Assembly (NCBI RefSeq): GCF_900129285.1
Contig: NZ_FQUW01000005.1
Location: forward strand, 1 to 64,000
Direction: 5' to 3'
Source of the DNA: Desulfofundulus australicus DSM 11792
Lineage (GTDB): Bacteria; Bacillota; Desulfotomaculia; Desulfotomaculales; Desulfovirgulaceae
Length of the DNA: 64,000 nt
In this document: positions 56,991 to 64,000 of the stretch, piece by piece
Numbering within the stretch: position 1 is the stretch's first letter
Layout: each line of letters begins with the position of its first letter
Translations under genes and position numbers: made by a program
The notes under the pieces: generated by a model
What the model saw: the letters and a program-made list of their open reading frames with translations, nothing else
Database searches by the model: none
Told to the model about the DNA's origin: nothing

Positions 56991-57020
56991 TTAATTTCTA
57001 CTTATGTTGTGCTTATTTTT

Positions 57021-57049
57021 ATTAAATCAACAAAACTTTTCCCTGTCAA
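57021..57049 (-). promoter_or_regulatory. Promoter of the c-di-GMP riboswitch unit
   Basis: TTGACA (57049-57044, minus strand), 17 bases, TTTAAT (57026-57021). The predicted start is about 25 bases before the aptamer. Confidence 0.7.
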
Positions 57050-57161
57050 GAAAATTTAGTCGAATTATACAGCTTTTGTATCCCGGGTCTTCTAATAACA
57101 AGAGATATAAATAAAAGAGAGCATGTTAAACAATTTAACAAATTTGATTAGATTATGAACA

Positions 57162-58130
57162 TTACTTCAGCATCCCCTGGAGCCGGGCCAGTATTTCTTC
57201 GGCCCCGCTGACCAGTTCTTCAATTACTTCTTTAACCGGTTTGATTTCATAAACCAGCCCCACACACTGGCCCATGGCAAATGTCCCTCCCTCGAGATCA
57301 CCCTCAAACAATGCGCGGCGGCCCACCTGACCGCTGATTATGGTGAGCAATTCCTCCAGGGTTGCTCCACGGGCCTCCATCTCCAGAACCTTTTCCGCAG
57401 CAGAATTCTTTATTACCCGGGCAGCATTCCGGATGGAACGCTGGATGATGACCGTATCCGTTTCCCGGGCTTTCACCATCCACTCTTTTAAATTGGTATG
57501 GGCCAGGGATTCTGTGGTGGCCACAAACCTGGTACCCATAACCACCCCCTCGGCACCCAGCGCCAGGGCAGCCACAAAACCGCGGGCGTCGGCTATACCG
57601 CCGCCGGCAACAACCGGTATGGATACGCTATCAACCGTCCTGGGCGTTAAAACCATGGTGGTTACGTCATCCATGCCGGGATGACCGCCGCATTCAAATC
57701 CCACGATGGTAACCGCATCTGCCCCCACCCGCTCGGCCTTTTGAGCATAGCGGACAGCCGGCACCTTGTGGATCAACTTAATTCCCGCCTGTTTCAAGTA
57801 GGGAACATATTCCTCCGGACTGCGCCCGGAGGTTTCCACCACGGGCACCTTTTCCTCAATCACAGCCTCAAAATAAGCGGCCGTCTTATCCCGGGGCCCA
57901 ACTTCGGGCAGCATGGAAATATTAACTCCAAACGGCTTGTCGGTTAAAGCCCTTACCTTGCGGATTTCTTCCACCAGGGCTTCCTTGGTAGGGTGCGTGG
58001 CTGCTGTAATAATTCCCAGCCCGCCGGCATTGGAAACGGCAGCTGCAAATTCGGCCCTGGAAAGCCACTGCATACCCCCCTGAATAATCGGATACTTGAT
58101 TCCCAGCAGCTCTGTAATTCTGGTCCGCAT
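57162..58130 (-). CDS. Nitronate monooxygenase / FabK-like flavoprotein
   Basis: A 322-residue FMN-dependent TIM-barrel enzyme: YPIIQGGMQWLSRAEFAAAVSNAGGLGII, GFECGGHPGMDDV, VVAGGGIADARGF and GAEGVVMGTRF. These mark the 2-nitropropane dioxygenase family, which includes enoyl-ACP reductase FabK. It follows the enoyl-CoA hydratase gene by 5 bases, so a lipid or acyl-CoA role is possible. Confidence 0.85.
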   Translation of the reverse strand: MRTRITELLGIKYPIIQGGMQWLSRAEFAAAVSNAGGLGIITAATHPTKEALVEEIRKVRALTDKPFGVNISMLPEVGPRDKTAAYFEAVIEEKVPVVETSGRSPEEYVPYLKQAGIKLIHKVPAVRYAQKAERVGADAVTIVGFECGGHPGMDDVTTMVLTPRTVDSVSIPVVAGGGIADARGFVAALALGAEGVVMGTRFVATTESLAHTNLKEWMVKARETDTVIIQRSIRNAARVIKNSAAEKVLEMEARGATLEELLTIISGQVGRRALFEGDLEGGTFAMGQCVGLVYEIKPVKEVIEELVSGAEEILARLQGMLK

Positions 58131-58135
58131 TATCT

Positions 58136-58870
58136 CTACCTCCCATCAAAGGTCAATCTGACGGCTTCCATAAAATCCACCGCATCATGTTGCACCGCAG
58201 TGCAAAAGTCGGTATCCAGGTGACGGTACAGCATTTCCCTGGTCATGCGTATGGCATGTTCCTTTTTAGAAGCCAGATCCCTGGCCAGCTCCATGGCCGC
58301 CGGCATCAGCTGATCATCAGGGACCACCCGGGACACCAGGCCCATTTCCAGCGCTTCCCGGGCAGTAATGGTGCGGGCGGTCAGGCAGAGGTCCATGGCC
58401 CTGCCCAGGCCCACGATCCTGGGCAGCATGTAGGGGCTGGCAAACTCCGGAACAACTCCCAGCTGGGTAAAACGGAAACATATGGTGGCGCTTTCAGCAG
58501 CCATCCTTATGTCGCACATCAGGGTAATGGTTGCCCCCAGGCCTACTGCCGCACCATTGATGGCGGCAATGATTGGTTTTTTGAATTCACGCATCAGAGT
58601 AATTTCCTGGCCGGCTCCTCCCCGGGAGAGGGAAGCCTCAAAACTGGCAACCCCCCCGCTAAAAGACTTTAAGTCCGTCCCTGAACTGAAGGCGGGGGGA
58701 GCACCGGTGAGGATAACCACGCGGATGGAATCGTCTTCGTTAACAGCTCGCATAACCTTCAGATACTCATCATGCATTTGCCGGTTCCAGGCGTTGCGCA
58801 CTTCCGGCCGGTTCATGGTCAGTACCAGAATCGAGTCCCTGACATCATAAAGGAAACATTCCAGGTTCAA
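58136..58870 (-). CDS. Enoyl-CoA hydratase/isomerase family protein
   Basis: A 244-residue crotonase-fold enzyme with the oxyanion-hole segments PPAFSSGTDLKSF and AAINGAAVGLGATI, and the acidic VPEFASPYMLP loop. It should act on acyl-CoA. The TTG at 58870, 8 bases after AAAGGGG, is preferred; an in-frame ATG 22 codons upstream lacks a ribosome site. It pairs with the nitronate monooxygenase-like gene. Confidence 0.85.
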   Translation of the reverse strand: MNLECFLYDVRDSILVLTMNRPEVRNAWNRQMHDEYLKVMRAVNEDDSIRVVILTGAPPAFSSGTDLKSFSGGVASFEASLSRGGAGQEITLMREFKKPIIAAINGAAVGLGATITLMCDIRMAAESATICFRFTQLGVVPEFASPYMLPRIVGLGRAMDLCLTARTITAREALEMGLVSRVVPDDQLMPAAMELARDLASKKEHAIRMTREMLYRHLDTDFCTAVQHDAVDFMEAVRLTFDGR

Positions 58871-58994
58871 TATCCGCACCCCTTTCCACGAGCTTACTGC
58901 CGCCAGGTTCTTGTTGCAAGAACCATACCGATTCATCGGGCGTACGGAACCATATTCCCCGGTCTACTCCATACATCTATAAATTATCCCGGCC

Positions 58995-59031
58995 TAAAAA
59001 ATCGGGAGGTGGACCGTAAACCCACCTCCCG
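58995..59031 (-). terminator. Terminator of the amino acid permease gene
   Basis: A perfect 10-base stem (59003-59012 with 59022-59031) followed on the minus strand by TTTTTTA. It lies 90 bases after the permease stop and before the hydratase gene. Confidence 0.85.
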
Positions 59032-59120
59032 TTACTCAGCTGCATCATGCCTCCCTGCATCACCCAAACATCAGAAGCATCCCATACCTGCCCGGGCTAA
59101 AATTAGGCCGATGCATGATG

Positions 59121-60563
59121 TTATACCTGCGGGGTCACCCTGCGCCGCCTGATGAAAAGGAAAAATATCATGGTATACACAAGTGACAGAACAACCCCGC
59201 TTACCATCCCGGGAATCTGGCTGCGGGAAAGAGGAATCGAGGCCAGCACAACCAGTAAAAGCAAAAGGGACATCAGGGGCAAATAAGGATAACCGGGCAG
59301 GACAAAAGGCCCCCCCGGGCGCGGCAGCTTCCGGCGAAAGCTGAGATATGTTACTGTTATTACCACCCAGTTGAAGAGGGAAATAAAACTGCTGGCACTG
59401 GCCACATAAAGAAATACCTTCTGCGGAAGCAGATAAGCCAGGATGACAGCAATGCTTAAAAATATGCCGCTGGCCGCCAGCGCCCTGGTGGGAACACCCC
59501 GGCGGTTTGTCTTTAATAAAAACCGGGGAGCCTCATCCCGCTCAGCCAGAGATTTTAGCATCCGGGTAACCCCAAACATGGTGGTGTTCATGCTGGAAAG
59601 TACAGCCGTTATAATAACAGCGTTTAATAGATGACTGCCAAAAGGAATGTGCAACTTTTCAAGAACCACGACAAAGGGACTGGAATTGACCGGAACAGTA
59701 AACCAGGGCAATAGTCCAACCAGCAGGAAAACAGCACCGGTATTTAAAAAGGTTACGGCCAGCCCGGTACCCACAACGGCCCTGGGTATGGTACGCCTGG
59801 GATTGGTAGCCTGTGCCGCCGTCATACAAACCACCTGAATACCCGAATAGGCAAAAACAACCAGCAAAAGGGAAGCCAGAACCCCTTTTAAGCCATGGGG
59901 GAAGAACCCTCCATGGGCAAAATAATTTGTAGCTCCAGCAGGCTCCAAACCCGGCCACAGCCCGGTTAATACGGCCAGCCCGGCCAGGATAAACACCAGC
60001 AGGGCCAGTATTTTTACGCCCGAAAACAACCCTTCAATGCTGGTGAACCTGCCAATGTCCAGCAGGTTAGTGGTAATGATCAACAGGGAAAATAACAGGC
60101 TGAAAAGCCAGAGCGGCCAGCCGGGCAGCCACCAGTGCATCAACAGTGCGGAAGCCGTGACCTCTGTTGCCATACCCAGCACGCCCGCAGACCAGTACAT
60201 CCACCCGGTGACAAATCCCATTAAAGGACCCAGAAAGCGGTTGGCGTAATCACTAAAAGCCCCTGTGGATGGGCAGGCAGACTCCATCTCGGCCAGGTAA
60301 AGCATAACCGGTATAACTATAATAGCGCCGGCCAGGTAGGATATGATAGCCGCCGGTCCGGCAATGCGTATGGGAATCCCGCTGGCCACAAAGATACCTG
60401 CTCCAATAACACCGGACAGGCCAATCATGATGATGCCCGCAGTACCTATTTCCCTTGCGGGCATTACCAGCCGAACGGCCCCCGAACGCGGAGCCAGTTC
60501 CAGAGATGCCTCTTCATTTACCCGAATCCTGGAATCTTCTTGCCGCGATTTTTGAACAGCCAC
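59121..60563 (-). CDS. APC-family amino acid permease
   Basis: A 480-residue transporter with about 12 helices. IIMIGLSGVIGAGIFVASG is the family's first helix signature, and EMESACPSTGAFSDYANRFLG its conserved loop. Substrate cannot be read from the sequence; a cationic or neutral amino acid is typical. The GTG at 60563, 8 bases after AGGTGA, is preferred over one four codons upstream. Confidence 0.88.
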   Translation of the reverse strand: MAVQKSRQEDSRIRVNEEASLELAPRSGAVRLVMPAREIGTAGIIMIGLSGVIGAGIFVASGIPIRIAGPAAIISYLAGAIIVIPVMLYLAEMESACPSTGAFSDYANRFLGPLMGFVTGWMYWSAGVLGMATEVTASALLMHWWLPGWPLWLFSLLFSLLIITTNLLDIGRFTSIEGLFSGVKILALLVFILAGLAVLTGLWPGLEPAGATNYFAHGGFFPHGLKGVLASLLLVVFAYSGIQVVCMTAAQATNPRRTIPRAVVGTGLAVTFLNTGAVFLLVGLLPWFTVPVNSSPFVVVLEKLHIPFGSHLLNAVIITAVLSSMNTTMFGVTRMLKSLAERDEAPRFLLKTNRRGVPTRALAASGIFLSIAVILAYLLPQKVFLYVASASSFISLFNWVVITVTYLSFRRKLPRPGGPFVLPGYPYLPLMSLLLLLVVLASIPLSRSQIPGMVSGVVLSLVYTMIFFLFIRRRRVTPQV

Positions 60564-60639
60564 AAAAATTTTCACCTGCTTCTTTTTATCTTTATTTTAA
60601 CCGCACAGCATCGTGGCTATCAGTGGCCATCATTTAACC

Positions 60640-60682
60640 CTAAAAAGCAAAAACCCGTGGGATTCTGAACATTTCCCGCGGG
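60640..60682 (-). terminator. Terminator of the second chemotaxis gene
   Basis: A 9-base stem with one mismatch (60654-60662 with 60674-60682), followed on the minus strand by TTTTTGCTTTTT. It lies 70 bases after the chemotaxis receptor stop. Confidence 0.75.
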
Positions 60683-60753
60683 CTGTCGGCAAAAGGTGAA
60701 CGGAAGTCTGGAAGATGAAAATTAAACCAGATGATAGCCACCATCTACTCTCC

Positions 60754-62325
60754 TCAGGCCAGGCGGAAAACACTCACCCCGGCGTTCAGGTTCTCCGCCC
60801 GCCTGGCCAGTTCCTGCGCCAGCTGTGACGATTGCTGGACGGCATGTTCAATGTCCTGGGTGGCACCGCTTAACTGCTGGCTGCTCTTGCTGAACTGTTC
60901 GACAACCTGGGCCACCTCACGAATAGACTGCAGAACCTCGGCGACCCGGGTCAGGATCTCGTGCAACTTCTTTCCAGTGTCCTCTACCGATTCCACACCC
61001 CGCTCCATGGCTGCGGAGGATTCCTCCACTGCCTTCACCGCCTGACGGGTATCCTGCTGGATGGACTTGACCAGCTGTTCTATTTCCCCGGCCGCCCTGG
61101 CACTGCTCTCGGCCAGTTTTCTCACTTCTTCGGCCACCACAGCAAAACCGCGCCCGTGCTCGCCGGCCCTGGCTGCCTCGATGGCGGCGTTCAGCGCCAG
61201 CAGATTGGTCTGGTCGGCAATGCCGGCAATGGTCTCGGTGATGCTGCCGATTTGTGCCGAACGTTCGCTGAGCACCTGCATCAGCCTGCCGTTTTGCTGG
61301 ACGATACGGGCAATTTCCCCCATTCGTACCGTGGCCGCTTCCACAGCTTTGATACCCTCTTTAGCCGCATCCTCTACCTGGCCCGAAGTCCTGGCCACCT
61401 GTTCGCTGCTGGCAGCAGCCTCCTGGGCACCCGCGGAAATCTGGGCAGCCGTAGCGGCCGTGTTCTGGGTGACCGCTTGCAACTGTTCGGTACTGGCAGC
61501 CAGTTGCTGGCTTTGAGCGGCCAGTTCGGTGGCCGTTTCGGTTACCTTACCCACCAGGGTACGGAGTTGCTCGATCATCCGGTTAAAGGCAGCAGCCAGT
61601 TCACCTATCTCATCGCTGCGCCGGATTTCTACCCTGCCGGTCAGTTCTCCCGCAGCGGCAGCCGCAGCGGCGGAGGCCAGCGTGGCGGCCGCCCGCGCCA
61701 CCCGGCTGGCCAGCCAGAGACAAAGGCCTGCCCCCACCACCAGACCGGCCAGAGTAAGACCTATGGCCGCAGCCCGGGCGGGTTTAACCCTGGCCATAAC
61801 CCGTTCCTGCAGGGAGGCAATTTCATTGCCCCGCTTGCTCTGGTAATTCTCGATTGTTTGGAACATTTCGTCGGCCAGGTCCTTTCCCCGGCCCGCGGCT
61901 GCTTTCAGTGCCGCTTCACGGTTCCCCGAGCGGGCCGGGACCATCACCTGGTCACGCACAAAATCGTCGTAACGCCTGCTGGCTTCGATCATCTGCCGCA
62001 CCAGGACTCTGTTTTCCTCGCGGCGGGTAATGCTTAAAAGGTACTCCAGGGTTTTGGCCTGCTCGGCCGTAGCAGCCTCCCACTGGCTGTAATAGTCGGG
62101 AATGCCATAGAGGAGATATCCGCGGGCATAGTTGCTTTTCTGATAGCCCAGCTCGGAAGCCTTAAAAGCCAGCTGAATCCTTTCGTTGACCGTCTTCACC
62201 TCATCCAGGTCGGCCAGGCTCCGGTCTACCAGATATATGACCAGACTACAGACCAGTAAAGCAAAAAGAGCAGCCACGGCAAAGCCGCTTAAAAACTGTG
62301 CCCGGAGTCCTTTCAGCTTGAACAA
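60754..62325 (-). CDS. Methyl-accepting chemotaxis protein
   Basis: A 523-residue receptor: first helix (about 10-32), a helical extracellular domain of CHASE3 type (about 35-190), second helix (about 193-215), HAMP, and the signalling domain with [35 protein letters not shown]. The start overlaps the end of the GGDEF/HD-GYP pseudogene by 13 bases. Confidence 0.92.
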   Translation of the reverse strand: MFKLKGLRAQFLSGFAVAALFALLVCSLVIYLVDRSLADLDEVKTVNERIQLAFKASELGYQKSNYARGYLLYGIPDYYSQWEAATAEQAKTLEYLLSITRREENRVLVRQMIEASRRYDDFVRDQVMVPARSGNREAALKAAAGRGKDLADEMFQTIENYQSKRGNEIASLQERVMARVKPARAAAIGLTLAGLVVGAGLCLWLASRVARAAATLASAAAAAAAGELTGRVEIRRSDEIGELAAAFNRMIEQLRTLVGKVTETATELAAQSQQLAASTEQLQAVTQNTAATAAQISAGAQEAAASSEQVARTSGQVEDAAKEGIKAVEAATVRMGEIARIVQQNGRLMQVLSERSAQIGSITETIAGIADQTNLLALNAAIEAARAGEHGRGFAVVAEEVRKLAESSARAAGEIEQLVKSIQQDTRQAVKAVEESSAAMERGVESVEDTGKKLHEILTRVAEVLQSIREVAQVVEQFSKSSQQLSGATQDIEHAVQQSSQLAQELARRAENLNAGVSVFRLA

Positions 62326-64000
62326 ATGTCATCCCTCCGTTCCTGCTTATTTTCCGGCGATGAAGCCCCGGACCGGCTCTCCTCCAGTGCTCCTTCTTCT
62401 ACTGCGCGGACAAATCTTTGAACCACTTCCGGGTCGAACTGGGATCCTTCATTGCAGCGCAGTTCCCGAAGAGCAGCGGGGATGGAAAGTGCCCGGCGGT
62501 AGGGCCGGTCCACCGTCATGGCGTCAAAGGCGTCGGCCACGCTAACAATGCGGGCAAAAAGAGGTATTTTCTCACCTTTTAAGCCTGCGGGGTAACCTCC
62601 GCCGTCATAACGTTCGTGATGATGCAGCACGATCTCGATCACCGGCCGGGGAAGAGAAAAAGGTGACAGCACTCCCTCCCCGTACTGCGGGTGCTTTTTC
62701 ACCTCCTCCCACTCCTCCGGATCCAGGGGCCCTTATTTGGTGAGTATTTGCGGGGGAACGCATACCTTGCCGATGTCGTGAAGCACGGCTCCCATGCACA
62801 ACATCCGCATTTCATCGGGAGAAAGACCCACTTCCCGGGCAATTAACCGCGTATATCTGTTAACCCTCTCGGAGTGGTTGTAAGTATACTGATCCCGCAT
62901 GTGCAAAAACAGAAGGTTTGTGCGCACAGCGACCAGAAGGGCCTCCCTCTGTTCCGCCCGCACGGTTTCTTTCAATTCGGAGAGCGCACTGTGGTAGAGC
63001 TCCACCCGGTTGCGTGTACCCAGCTTTGCCACATAGAGGGCCTCGTCCGCGCCCTTAACCAGCAGGCTTGCCGAGCTCACCCCTGCACAGGTGGTGTCGG
63101 CTACCCCGATGGATACGGTCAGGCAGTGCCCGGGCAGTACCTCCCTCCCCGGGAAGGGGTGGGCTTCAATTTGCTTCCGCAGCCTTTCGGCAATTTGAAA
63201 GGCACTTACCCCGTCGGTATTGGGGAGTACCACGGCAAACTCGTCACCGCCGTACCTGGCCACCAGGTCCTCTGAGCGCACGTTCTTCTCCAGCAGCCGG
63301 GCAAATTCACGCAGGAGCCCGTCACCGGCAAGGTGGCCCAGGGTGTCGTTGTATATCTTGAAGTAATCCAGGTCGAGCATGATGAGGGCAAGGGGCTGTT
63401 GTTCACGCAGCGCTTTTGCCACCAGAACTTCCAGATGTTCCATCAGCGCCCTGTGGTTTAAAAGCCCGGGAGCCCATCACGCCTGGCCAGCTCCTTCAAG
63501 GCGGCTTTTTCCTCCTCCGCCCTCTGCTGTGCGAGCCACTGGGCCGTGATGTCCCTCAACACGGCCACGCCGCCCCGCACCCGGTCATCCCGCTCTTTCA
63601 AGAGAATCACGTCCACGGAGAAACATTTCGTACACCCGTCGGGGGTCTGCCACAAGACTTCCCGCCCGGTCACTTCTTCACCTCTTTCGATGCGGCGGGC
63701 CAGGAGCGCTCCCGTCGGTCCTGCAGCTTCCAGGGGACGCCCCGCCAGCTCTCCGGGGGTCTTACCCGCCAGACCGGCAAAAACCGGGTTGGCCAGAGCT
63801 ATCCTGCCGCGGCGGTCACCAACCAGCACGCCGTTGCGGGTACATCTGACCACCAGGCGGTTCACCTCGCTCTGGCGTAAAAGCCAGACCCAGAACAAAA
63901 CCATTATAATTACACTCACTAAAAACGCACTTCCACTGGTAGCTGCCACAACCCTGAAGAGGCGCTGGAAATCCCTATTGGACAGCAAAATTTCTTCCTT
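62313..64000 (-). pseudogene. Broken PAS-GGDEF-HD-GYP signalling gene, runs off the window
   Basis: Read on the minus strand, the gene enters at the right edge. A membrane helix (about 63880-63945) and a PAS domain run to LARRDGLPGF and a stop at 63458. A one-base frameshift near 63467 would restore RDGL.GLLNHRALMEHLEVL and the GGDEF domain: RYGGDEF is intact and the RSED I-site lies five residues before it. The HD domain follows (HSERVNRYTR, LHDIGKV), but an in-frame TAA at 62735-62733 stands where the family has Pro in ILTKPGPL; the same frame then continues to HHHERYDGGGYPAGL (GYP motif) and ends at 62313. As written it would give separate PAS, GGDEF-HD and GYP fragments. Confidence 0.8.

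Noticed and set aside
1-64000. CRISPR array, tRNA, rRNA or replication origin
   Set aside because: No regularly spaced direct repeats, tRNA cloverleaf, rRNA sequence or DnaA-box cluster seen on reading; small tRNA genes could still be missed without a scan.

Overview
The window looks like the chromosome of a spore-forming, anaerobic, probably thermophilic Firmicute of the Desulfotomaculum/Pelotomaculum/Carboxydothermus type (Clostridia). The grounds are spoIIP, Gram-positive promoters and ribosome binding sites with frequent GTG/TTG starts, fairly GC-rich genes with AT-rich spacers, a dnaK operon carrying an archaeal-like chaperonin, and oxygen-independent metabolism built on radical-SAM, Fe-S and molybdenum-cofactor genes. 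This placement is inferred from gene content; no rRNA gene is present.

Layout. 1-2400 is an AT-rich accessory patch: a broken DDE transposase, a low-GC secreted protein and a piece that resembles group II intron RNA. 2400-6670 is a copper operon (CsoR repressor, two CsoR-type operators, CopA ATPase, two membrane proteins). 6700-12010 holds two fluoride riboswitches in series: the first precedes a cation/proton antiporter and a UspA protein, the second a dynamin-like GTPase, with an MFS transporter further on. 12110-13540 has an AAA ATPase with a consensus promoter overlapped by a perfect palindrome; it meets a truncated CopZ-like gene tail to tail. 13584-29780 (minus strand) is housekeeping: a repeat protein with FloA and NfeD, rpsU, HIT, mtaB, rsmE, prmA, the hrcA-chaperonin-grpE-dnaK-dnaJ heat-shock operon behind a perfect CIRCE element, hemW and lepA. 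30020-36583 holds a TrmI-like methyltransferase, spoIIP, a holin-like protein, rpsT, holA and a molybdenum cofactor cluster (moaA, moaC, MOSC, mobB).

36854-43794 (plus) is a probable proline-degradation operon: a five-gene flavin/iron-sulfur dehydrogenase, 1-pyrroline-5-carboxylate dehydrogenase and a sigma-54 activator, behind a candidate -24/-12 promoter. Facing it on the minus strand is a complete branched-chain amino acid ABC transporter operon that ends in a second sigma-54 activator. 50189-64000 (minus) holds a thioredoxin reductase-like flavoprotein, two chemotaxis receptors, a nitrilase-family amidohydrolase, a DRG-type GTPase, an LUD protein, a cyclic-di-GMP riboswitch before a small Cys4 protein, a nitronate monooxygenase/enoyl-CoA hydratase pair, an amino acid permease, and a PAS-GGDEF-HD-GYP gene broken by a frameshift and a stop codon that runs off the right edge.

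The most notable items are the fluoride riboswitch upstream of a dynamin-like GTPase, the c-di-GMP riboswitch upstream of an unrecognised zinc-finger-like protein, the archaeal-type chaperonin under HrcA/CIRCE control, and the sigma-54-linked proline dehydrogenase operon.
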